Assembly (NCBI GenBank): GCA_017577365.1
Contig: PKRJ01000097.1
Location: forward strand, 1-5,313
Reading direction: 5' to 3'
Length of the DNA stretch: 5,313 nt
Source: Gammaproteobacteria bacterium
GTDB taxonomy: Bacteria > Pseudomonadota > Gammaproteobacteria > Steroidobacterales > Rariloculaceae
Position 1 is the first letter of the stretch. Each line of letters begins with the position of its first letter. This document shows, one piece after another, positions 1 to 5,313 of this stretch. The notes below the pieces were generated by a model. It was not told the origin of the DNA and did not search any database. It was given only the letters and a program-made list of their open reading frames with translations. The position numbers were made by a program, and so were the translations under genes.

Positions 1-1
1 G

Positions 2-1111
2 CTGCGCTTGCACAAGAACGCGGCCGGCGAGATCGGCTTCGAGGTGCTCGTCGGCGGCGGGCTCGGGCGCACGCCGCACGTCGCGCACACGATCCGCGAT
101 TGGATCGAGCCCGAGAACGTGCTCGCCTACGTCGAGTCGATCCTGCGCGTCTACAACATTCACGGCCGACGGGACAACATCCACAAGGCGCGCATCAAGA
201 TCATCGTCAACCAGATGGGCATCGACCGCTATCGCGAGCTGGTCGAGCAGGACTACGCGGCGGGCGGCGTCAAGCCTCTCCTGCCTACGGACGAGATCGA
301 GCGGATCGCCGCGTATTTCGCGCCGCCGGATTACGAGCGGCTCGAGGATATCGACGACGAGCTCGAGCGGCTCGCGGCCGCGGAGCCGGCCTTCGGGCGC
401 TGGTGGAAGAACAACGTCGCGCCGCACAAGCAGCCCGGCTACGCAATCGTGAACGTCTCGCTGAAGGCGCCGGGGGCCGTGCCGGGCGACATCACCGCGG
501 ACGGGATGGATGCGCTCGCCGATCTCGCCGACCGATACAGCTTCGGCGAGCTTCGCGTGAGCCATCGCCAGAATCTCGTGCTGCCGTACGTGCGGCAGCG
601 CGATCTCCATACGCTGTGGCGCGCCCTCGCGGATCTCGGCCTCGCGACGCCGAACGTCGGCTTGATGACCGACGTGATCGCCTGCCCGGGGCTCGACTAT
701 TGCTCGCTCGCGAACGCGCGCTCGCTGCCGGTCGCGCGCGATATCGGCATGCGCTTCGTCGATGCCGACGAGCTCGCGGCGATCGGGCCGATGACGATCA
801 ACATCTCGGGGTGCATGAACGCCTGCGGTCATCATCACGTGGGCAATATCGGCATTCTCGGCGTCGACAAGCGCGGCAAGGAGTTCTTCCAGCTCACGCT
901 CGGCGGCTCGTCTGACAAGAACGCCTCGCTCGGCGACCGGCTCGGTCCGGGGCTCGCTCAGGAGGACGTGCCGGACGCGATCCGTGCGATCGTCGATACG
1001 TATCTCGATCTGCGCGAGGAAGGGGAGCGATTCCTCGATACCTATCGGCGCGTCGGGATCGAGCCGTTCAAGCAGGCGGTCTACGGCAGCGTCGAGGAGG
1101 CGGCCGCATGA
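2..1111 (+). CDS. cysI: Sulfite/nitrite reductase hemoprotein, 5'-truncated by window edge
   Basis: Reduces sulfite to sulfide (or nitrite to ammonia) by six electrons in the cytoplasm, using siroheme coupled to a [4Fe-4S] cluster, in assimilatory sulfur or nitrogen metabolism. The frame is open from base 2 and 369 residues are visible. Family members are usually about 550 residues, so roughly the first third is missing. Seen directly: the VGGGLGRTP segment near the visible N-terminus, a Lys/Arg-rich HKARIK stretch that may hold anion-binding residues, and a second ferredoxin-like half with RVSHRQNLVLPYV. The cluster and siroheme ligands are intact: CPGLDYC (Cys codons at 683 and 701) and CMNAC (Cys codons at 812 and 824), followed by GHHHVGNIGILG. 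It ends in an ATGA overlap with the DUF934 gene. That partner favours sulfite reduction, but sequence alone does not settle sulfite versus nitrite. The symbol cysI is given on that basis. Confidence 0.9.
   Translation: MRLHKNAAGEIGFEVLVGGGLGRTPHVAHTIRDWIEPENVLAYVESILRVYNIHGRRDNIHKARIKIIVNQMGIDRYRELVEQDYAAGGVKPLLPTDEIERIAAYFAPPDYERLEDIDDELERLAAAEPAFGRWWKNNVAPHKQPGYAIVNVSLKAPGAVPGDITADGMDALADLADRYSFGELRVSHRQNLVLPYVRQRDLHTLWRALADLGLATPNVGLMTDVIACPGLDYCSLANARSLPVARDIGMRFVDADELAAIGPMTINISGCMNACGHHHVGNIGILGVDKRGKEFFQLTLGGSSDKNASLGDRLGPGLAQEDVPDAIRAIVDTYLDLREEGERFLDTYRRVGIEPFKQAVYGSVEEAAA
1094..1100 (+). promoter_or_regulatory. Strong ribosome binding site of the DUF934 gene, inside the reductase coding end
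   Basis: GAGGAGG lies 7 nt before the ATG at 1108 and within the last codons of the reductase gene. Together with the ATGA overlap it fixes the start of the downstream gene and indicates translational coupling of the two. Confidence 0.75.
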
Positions 1112-1605
1112 GCGGGCTGATCAAGAACGGCGAGCTCTTCGACGATCCGTTCACGGACGCGACCGGTTCGCCCGAGATTCCCGACGGGCCGGTGATCGTC
1201 TCGCTCGAGCAGTGGAAGGCGCATCGCGACGCGTTGATCGCGCGCGGCAAGCCGCTCGGGATCAAGCTCCGCAGCGATCAATCGCCGGAAGCGATCGCGG
1301 ATGACCTCGCGCATTTCAACGTCATCGCGCTCGAGTTTCCGAAGTTCCGCGACGGACGCGCCTATTCGTACGCGCGGATCCTGCGCGAGCGGCTCGGGTA
1401 TGCGAAGGAGCTTCGGGCGGTCGGCGAGGTGCTGCTCGAGCAGCTCCACTTCATGATGCGTTGCGGCTTCGACGCGTTCGTCATCCAGGATCCCGACCCG
1501 CTCGGCGCCTATCGAAAAGCGGCGGCGGACTACACGGTATGGTATCAGCCGACCGGCGACGGGCGACCCACGGCGATGGCGCTGCGCAGGCGCAAGACCG
1601 GCTAG
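1108..1605 (+). CDS. DUF934 family protein, sulfite reductase partner
   Basis: A 165-residue soluble protein of the DUF934 family (COG3749). These proteins have no firmly assigned activity but are encoded next to CysI-type reductases in many proteobacteria, often with cysH further along. The family core is visible: FPKFRDGRAYSYARILRER at about residues 77-95, then GELRAVGEVLLEQL-like sequence at 101-113 (here ELRAVGEVLLEQL), and MMRCGFDAF at 116-124 with the only cysteine at 119. The N-terminal 30 residues are variable, as usual. The ATG overlaps the reductase stop as ATGA and has a strong ribosome binding site, so the two are almost certainly one operon and made together. No cysH follows: the operon ends here against a convergent gene. 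An accessory or assembly role for the reductase is inferred from context only. Confidence 0.88.
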   Translation: MSGLIKNGELFDDPFTDATGSPEIPDGPVIVSLEQWKAHRDALIARGKPLGIKLRSDQSPEAIADDLAHFNVIALEFPKFRDGRAYSYARILRERLGYAKELRAVGEVLLEQLHFMMRCGFDAFVIQDPDPLGAYRKAAADYTVWYQPTGDGRPTAMALRRRKTG

Positions 1606-2429
1606 CCTCTCTCGACGAACGATGCCTCGAGCGCGTTGACGAGCGGCTTCATGTGAAAGCTCTCCTCGGGCACGACGTCGACGCGCACGCCGTGCGAGGC
1701 GAGCTCCGCCGCGACGACCGGGCCCACGGCGGCGACGCGCGTCCTCGCGAGCCCCTCCGAAAGCTTCCCATCGAGCCCGCGTGCTGCGGCGAGCGAATAC
1801 AGCCGTTCGACCTGCGATTTGCTCGTGAATGCGATGGCGTCGATCTCGCCGCGCGCGAGCCTCTCGATCAGCGCCGCGACCGCGTCGTCGTCGGCTCGCG
1901 TCGCGTAGCGGTACGGCGAGACGTAGTCGGCGGCGATGCCGCGCCGCGCGAAATGGTCCGCGAGCTCCGGCGGCGGCACCTCGTCGTAGAGCTGGACGGC
2001 GAGGCGCTTGCCGTCGAGCGGCAGCGTCTCGAGGACGGCGATCAGCCCCGCCGTCGTCGGGGCCGGAGCCTCGTGGGTCGGCGATAGGCCGAGCGCGCGC
2101 AGCGCACGTTTCGGCTTCGGCCCTCGGGTCACGAGCGCCGAACGTCCGAGCACCTCGATGAAACGCGCGTCGAGCCCTGCGCGAGCCGCGAAATCCGCGA
2201 GCCGGACCACCCCTTCGCCGGTGTAGAGCACGATCGCGTCCGGCGGCGAAGCGACGATCCGTTCGAGCCACGCGACGACCGCGGCCTCGTCGTCGGTGTC
2301 GCGTATCGCGACGAGCGGGCAGCGCACGATCGTTGCGCCGCGCTTCTCGAGCAGCCCGGCGAGCACCTCGAGGTGGCGGCTCTCCGGCACGGCGACGACG
2401 CGGCCGCCGAGCGGCGACTTGTCCGTCAT
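1602..2429 (-). CDS. hemD: Uroporphyrinogen-III synthase (HemD family)
   Basis: HemD cyclises hydroxymethylbilane to uroporphyrinogen III, the branch-point precursor of heme, siroheme and cobalamin, in the cytoplasm. The protein has 275 residues, close to the usual length, with the expected two-lobed pattern: VVAVPESR at 11-18, LYTGEG at 68-73, TRGPKPKRAL at 101-110, PTT at 124-126, AVQLYDE at 144-150, FTSKSQVERL at 201-210 and AVGPVVAAEL at 234-243. The ATG is the only sensible start because the first conserved strand begins near residue 8, but its upstream sequence has no clear Shine-Dalgarno. It starts 25 nt after the mltD stop on the same strand, so co-transcription is likely. No hemC or other heme gene adjoins it. 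The RGPKP and VQLY signatures recall the HemD variants associated with nitrite/sulfite assimilation rather than the hemC-linked enzyme (from memory of the family). It may therefore be a second, siroheme-dedicated copy. Confidence 0.87.
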   Translation of the reverse strand: MTDKSPLGGRVVAVPESRHLEVLAGLLEKRGATIVRCPLVAIRDTDDEAAVVAWLERIVASPPDAIVLYTGEGVVRLADFAARAGLDARFIEVLGRSALVTRGPKPKRALRALGLSPTHEAPAPTTAGLIAVLETLPLDGKRLAVQLYDEVPPPELADHFARRGIAADYVSPYRYATRADDDAVAALIERLARGEIDAIAFTSKSQVERLYSLAAARGLDGKLSEGLARTRVAAVGPVVAAELASHGVRVDVVPEESFHMKPLVNALEASFVERG

Positions 2430-2454
2430 GCCGGAAGCGTAGCGCGCGGGCGGG

Positions 2455-4683
2455 TCAGATCGAAACTTCGTCGTCGGCGATGGGCTTGAGCCGCGGGAAT
2501 TTCACGACCGTGCCCGGCGAGACGCGATCGAGGTCGAGATCGGGATTGTATTGACGCAGCAGCCAGACCGGCACGTTGTACTTGCGTTGCGCGAGCACCC
2601 ACAACGACTCGCCGCGGCGGATCACGTGATTCTCGACGTCCTCGATCCGATGGCTCGAGAAGAACGCCTCCTGGAGGCTTTGATGATAGGCGAGGCGGCG
2701 GCGCTCGAACTCCTCGACCGAGACTCGCGAGAAGTCGAGCTTCAACGGCTGACCGATCACGACGTTCTGCCCGAAGCGCAGGCCGTTCAGGTCGCGCAGC
2801 CGCTGCGTACGGATTTCGAGCCATTCGGCATAGTGACCGAGCGTCTCGAGCGACTGCACGCGAATCGTGTCGCCCGAGACCGAGTAATCGCTCGGGTCGG
2901 CGGCGAGATCGGCCTGATGGCTCGCGAGCGCGTTCGAGTCGAGCGACGGCTCCGAGTCGCCGGGGCCTACCGCCTCCGACTCGGCCGCGGCGTCGGCGAC
3001 GAGCTCCGCATCGACGGCGCTCGCCGGCGCGGCGTGCCGCGTGCCTTCGTCGGCGTCGACGAGCACCGCGCGGCGAATCTCCGCCTCGCTCGGCGCGTTT
3101 CCGGCGGCCGCTAGCACGGGCTCGGCTTCGTCGCCCGCGCGCGGCACGCGCAGACGTTGTCCCGCGTAGATCAGGTTGCGGTTACGAATGCCGTTCGCCT
3201 CGAGCAGCAGGTCGGCGTCGACGCCGAGCCGACGCGCGATCCGTTCGATGCTGTCGCCGCGGCGCACGACGTATTCGCCGTCGAGCGCCGCGGCGTCGGC
3301 GGCGGCGACGCGAGCCTCCGCGGCCGCGGGCTCCTCGGCCGACGCGAGCGTCGCCGAGCCTGCGCGATCGGCCGGCAGCGGCAGTTTCAGCACCTGACCC
3401 GCGCGGATCATATGGCTGTTGCGAAGGCCGTTGAGCTCGACGAGCGCGGCGAGGCTCACGCGATAGCGCGCGGCGATCTGCGACAGCGTCTCGCCTCGCG
3501 CGACGCGATGCTCGACGTCGGGCAGCTGCGCCGCGAAGCGCTCCGACGCGGGGATCGCCGCGAGCAGCGTCTCCGGATTCGACAGCGAGCCGAGGCTGCC
3601 CGGGAGCCGCAGGGGAAAGCCGCGCGGCACGAGCTTGTTGCCGCTCCACACGGCGTCGCTCAACGCGGGATTGAGCTCGCGAAGCCGGCTGATCGGCAGG
3701 TCGAGCGCCCGCGCGAGCGTGCTCGCCGTCATGTAATCGGGCACGGTCGTCACGATCGTGTCCGAGCGCGGCGCCAGCTCGATCTTGCCGAAATACTTTT
3801 CAGGGTTCCGATCGATCTCGAGCGCGGCGAGAAACGCGGGATAGAAGTTCCGCGACGCGAAGCCGAACGTGCGGCCCTTGTAGCGCTTGATGATCTCGCC
3901 GATATCCGTCGTTCCGAGCTGATCGACCGCGCGCCGCATGCCGGCTTGCCCGTGGTTGTACGCGGTGATCGCGAGCGGCCAGTGCCCGAGCACCTCGTAG
4001 TTGTCGCGGAGGAGCCGCGCCGCGGCATTCGTCGATAGGAACGGATCACGCCGCTCGTCGACGACATGATCGATCTGCATGTACCTGAGGCCCGTCGAGC
4101 GCGTGAACTGCCACATGCCGGCGGCGCCCGCCTTCGAATACGCGGTCGGATCGAACGACGACTCGACGTGCGGCAGCGCGACGAGCTCGCGCGGCACGCC
4201 GTGCGCGTCGAGCACCTCGTAGATGTAGTCTCGCCAGATTCCGGAGCGAACGAGCCCGGCCTTGAAACGGTCCGCTTGCCCGAGCTGAAAGCGCAGCCGG
4301 TTCGCCGCCGCGCGGAACTCCGCGTTGCTCGTGCCCTCGGGAAAGAGCTCGAGCACGCGCTTCTCTTCGGCCGTGAGGTTCTGCCTCGCGCCGTTGCCGA
4401 GCTTCGTGAGAATCGCGCGGTAGCGTTGAACGGCGGCCTCGACCTCGCGCCGACGCGCGGCTTCCGAGCGCGTGTTGCGGATCGTCTCGTAGACGATGTC
4501 GAGGCGCTCGGAATCGTGAATGAAGCCGCCGCGCGTGTCGACCTCGGTGTAGACGCGGGTCCAGAACCGAACCGCGGGCTCGATGGACTCTGGGCGGGGA
4601 AACAGCGTTTCCGCACCGAGAACGAACGGAAGCGTGAGCAACGCGACGAGCAGGCCGGCCCGGCCAAGCGTTTTTCTTCGCAC
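2455..4683 (-). CDS. mltD: Membrane-bound or periplasmic lytic murein transglycosylase D with multiple LysM domains
   Basis: Cleaves the MurNAc-GlcNAc bond of peptidoglycan to give 1,6-anhydromuropeptides in the periplasm. It has 742 residues, against about 450 for E. coli MltD. Residues 1-24 are a signal peptide (basic MRRK, hydrophobic core, likely cleavage after LGA). The SLT domain spans about 153-296, with catalytic Glu174 in PHVESSF, AGMWQF at 188-193 and AYNHG at 241-245. Clear LysM modules are at about 390-435, 470-514 and 684-731; weaker LysM-like units are at about 310-361 and 599-650. An Ala/Asp/Glu-rich linker fills 515-597. There is no lipobox and no cysteine anywhere, so unlike E. 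coli MltD it is not a lipoprotein. The start is GTG, chosen for the AGGGGGA ribosome binding site and the signal peptide that follows at once. hemD lies 25 nt downstream. A CRP/FNR-type promoter is proposed upstream. Confidence 0.93.
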   Translation of the reverse strand: MRRKTLGRAGLLVALLTLPFVLGAETLFPRPESIEPAVRFWTRVYTEVDTRGGFIHDSERLDIVYETIRNTRSEAARRREVEAAVQRYRAILTKLGNGARQNLTAEEKRVLELFPEGTSNAEFRAAANRLRFQLGQADRFKAGLVRSGIWRDYIYEVLDAHGVPRELVALPHVESSFDPTAYSKAGAAGMWQFTRSTGLRYMQIDHVVDERRDPFLSTNAAARLLRDNYEVLGHWPLAITAYNHGQAGMRRAVDQLGTTDIGEIIKRYKGRTFGFASRNFYPAFLAALEIDRNPEKYFGKIELAPRSDTIVTTVPDYMTASTLARALDLPISRLRELNPALSDAVWSGNKLVPRGFPLRLPGSLGSLSNPETLLAAIPASERFAAQLPDVEHRVARGETLSQIAARYRVSLAALVELNGLRNSHMIRAGQVLKLPLPADRAGSATLASAEEPAAAEARVAAADAAALDGEYVVRRGDSIERIARRLGVDADLLLEANGIRNRNLIYAGQRLRVPRAGDEAEPVLAAAGNAPSEAEIRRAVLVDADEGTRHAAPASAVDAELVADAAAESEAVGPGDSEPSLDSNALASHQADLAADPSDYSVSGDTIRVQSLETLGHYAEWLEIRTQRLRDLNGLRFGQNVVIGQPLKLDFSRVSVEEFERRRLAYHQSLQEAFFSSHRIEDVENHVIRRGESLWVLAQRKYNVPVWLLRQYNPDLDLDRVSPGTVVKFPRLKPIADDEVSI

Positions 4684-4689
4684 GCGGTG

Positions 4690-4696
4690 TCCCCCT
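4690..4696 (-). promoter_or_regulatory. Ribosome binding site deciding the GTG start of mltD
   Basis: On the minus strand AGGGGGA lies 6 nt before GTG at 4681-4683. No ATG in the right frame offers comparable spacing together with an intact signal peptide, so the GTG is accepted as the start. Confidence 0.7.
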
Positions 4697-4727
4697 GGGG
4701 CGGCACGACGACTTCGAATCGGCCGGC

Positions 4728-4733
4728 ATTATG
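4728..4733 (-). promoter_or_regulatory. Candidate -10 hexamer of proximal mltD promoter (P2)
   Basis: CATAAT on the minus strand matches TATAAT at five of six positions and implies transcription starting near 4721, with a leader of about 38 nt that contains the ribosome binding site. The hexamer 17 nt upstream (GAGATC) matches the -35 consensus TTGACA at only two of six positions. That is the pattern expected of an activator-dependent promoter, and an activator-type palindrome covers this position. Confidence 0.5.
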
Positions 4734-4754
4734 TCCGCCGGGCTCGTTGCGATC

Positions 4755-4770
4755 TCTGATCCAGATCACG
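4755..4770 (-). promoter_or_regulatory. CRP/FNR-superfamily operator-like palindrome upstream of mltD
   Basis: The minus strand reads CGTGATCTGGATCAGA. The core is a perfect inverted repeat, TGATC-CA-GATCA on the plus strand (4757-4768). It fits TGTGA-N6-TCACA at eight of ten positions and TTGAT-N4-ATCAA at eight of ten. The GTGA half slightly favours a CRP/Vfr/Clp-type protein over FNR. Its centre (between 4762 and 4763) lies 41.5 bp upstream of the start site implied by CATAAT, the standard class II activator position. The match and geometry are seen in the sequence; binding and regulation are inferred. Confidence 0.5.
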
Positions 4771-4849
4771 TCGGCCGGGTTCGAGCATCATCCGGCGATG
4801 ATGCGCCGCCCGTTCGAAGCGTCGCTATGCTTATGATTCTGCCCGGTCG

Positions 4850-4858
4850 AGTATAGCA
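4850..4858 (-). promoter_or_regulatory. Candidate extended -10 element of distal mltD promoter (P1)
   Basis: On the minus strand TGCTATACT fits the extended -10 form TGnTATAAT with a single mismatch. No good -35 is found 16-18 nt upstream, which extended -10 promoters can tolerate. Transcription would start near 4843, giving a leader of about 160 nt to mltD that runs through the CRP/FNR-like site. Bound regulator there could block this transcript while activating the proximal one. Confidence 0.4.
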
Positions 4859-4868
4859 ATTCGCGCTT

Positions 4869-4884
4869 GCGGCGAAAGCGCCGC
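4869..4884 (-). terminator. Small GC-rich hairpin after the cupin gene, possible weak terminator
   Basis: A perfect 6-bp stem (GCGGCG / CGCCGC) with a 4-nt loop begins 12 nt beyond the cupin stop codon on the minus strand. An adjoining 10-bp palindrome, GCCCGCGGGC, occupies 4883-4892. No U-tract follows: the next bases are AAGCGCGAATT. It is therefore not a classical intrinsic terminator, and in DNA this GC-rich a stem of this size can occur by chance. Confidence 0.25.
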
Positions 4885-4896
4885 CCGCGGGCAACG

Positions 4897-5313
4897 CTAG
4901 CTTCGCGTCAGCGTGCGAATGATCTCCGCGTGCTGCGGAAACGCCGCGAGCAGGCGATCGGCGGACGGCATCTCGAAATCCGCGTAGTCGAAGCCCGGCG
5001 CGACCGTGCAGCCGCCGAACGCCCATTGTGCACCGCGCGCGAGGCGGGCCGCCTGCCAGCAGCCGGCGGGCACGAGCGCGGTCGGCTCGCCGTCGCCGAG
5101 CGGCGTCGTGATCATGCGGACCCGATGTCGGCCGTCGGTGTCGATCGTATGGAGCTCGATCGGTCCGCCGGCATACAGGTGCCAGATCTCGTCGCTCCAT
5201 GTAATACGGTGGAACGCGGAGAACTGCTCGCCGACGAGCATGTAGTAGATCAGCGTGCCGGCCGGGCGATCGGCGGGACGATCCAGCGGGGCGGATGGAT
5301 GCCCGAGCCGCAG
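4897..5313 (-). CDS. DUF985 / cupin_5 family protein, 5'-truncated by window edge
   Basis: A small beta-barrel cupin of the DUF985 family (YML079w-like), whose biochemical role is generally unassigned. The frame is open to the window end, so 138 C-terminal residues are visible and the start is outside. An internal ATG at 5239-5241 is not the start, because the conserved segment RPAGTLIYYMLVGEQFSAFH runs straight across it. Seen: FSAFHR and the cupin-like SDEIWH with Glu and His placed as in motif 1, a VPAGCWQAAR turn, and the family's C-terminal GCTVAPGFDYADFE followed by PQHAEIIRTLTR. The usual length is about 150-170 residues, so only a short N-terminal piece is missing. It lies upstream of mltD on the same strand, 213 nt apart with promoter candidates between, so it is probably a separate transcription unit. 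No substrate can be named. Confidence 0.88.
   Translation of the reverse strand: MRLGHPSAPLDRPADRPAGTLIYYMLVGEQFSAFHRITWSDEIWHLYAGGPIELHTIDTDGRHRVRMITTPLGDGEPTALVPAGCWQAARLARGAQWAFGGCTVAPGFDYADFEMPSADRLLAAFPQHAEIIRTLTRS

Noticed and set aside
1081..2271. Long minus-strand open frame (396 codons) across DUF934 and hemD
   Set aside because: It is Arg/Ala-rich with no recognisable domain and is a third-position GC artefact overlapping two well-supported genes.
4612..4683. Lipoprotein signal for MltD, as in E. coli
   Set aside because: No cysteine occurs in the N-terminal region or in the whole protein, so no lipobox exists.
2551..4836. Three long plus-strand open frames (2551-3114, 3157-4038, 4066-4836) antisense to mltD
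   Set aside because: Compositionally biased translations without motifs, opposite a clear SLT/LysM gene; typical antisense shadows in high-GC DNA.
4832..4837. Plus-strand TATGAT as a -10 element
   Set aside because: No acceptable -35 at 16-18 bp and no plus-strand gene downstream for it to serve.
4766..5200. Minus-strand open frame of 144 codons across the cupin and intergenic region
   Set aside because: Arg-rich, out of frame with the conserved DUF985 protein and without family motifs.
5239..5241. ATG as start of the cupin gene
   Set aside because: Conserved family sequence (GTLIYY) continues upstream in frame to the window edge, so the true start is outside.
1..5313. Mobile element, CRISPR array, toxin-antitoxin pair, defence or biosynthetic cluster
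   Set aside because: No transposase or integrase, direct repeat array, small paired genes or cluster enzymes are present; the genes are core metabolic and cell-wall types with uniform composition.

Overview
This is an ordinary-looking chromosomal stretch of a high-GC proteobacterium. The G+C content looks like roughly two thirds by eye, with strong G/C bias at third codon positions. A sulfite/nitrite reductase followed by a DUF934 gene, a long MltD-type murein transglycosylase and a HemD of the 'RGPKPKRAL / VQLY' type suggest a gammaproteobacterium, perhaps near Xanthomonadales or Steroidobacterales. That placement is an inference from protein style. I see no mobile element, tRNA, rRNA, CRISPR array or phage gene.

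Layout. Bases 2-1111 (+) are the C-terminal two thirds of a siroheme/[4Fe-4S] sulfite or nitrite reductase whose start lies before the window. Bases 1108-1605 (+) are its translationally coupled DUF934 partner, joined by an ATGA overlap. Bases 1602-2429 (-) are a uroporphyrinogen-III synthase (HemD family), convergent with DUF934; the two stop codons share one CTAG. Bases 2455-4683 (-) are a 742-residue lytic transglycosylase D with a GTG start, an SLT catalytic domain and several LysM modules, 25 nt upstream of hemD on the same strand. Bases 4684-4896 are the only sizeable intergenic region and hold the regulatory sites described below. Bases 4897-5313 (-) are a DUF985 cupin whose start lies beyond the window end.

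Functional reading. The reductase needs siroheme, and siroheme derives from uroporphyrinogen III, the product of HemD. The convergent pair therefore links cofactor supply to a cofactor-using enzyme, although they are on opposite strands. HemD is instead probably co-transcribed with the cell-wall gene mltD, with which it has no obvious biochemical link.

The most interesting non-coding signal is upstream of mltD. A near-palindrome matching CRP/FNR-superfamily sites is centred exactly 41.5 bp upstream of the start site implied by a CATAAT -10 hexamer. This is the geometry of a class II activated promoter. A second candidate promoter with an extended -10 lies further upstream. I found no convincing undescribed multi-gene system here.
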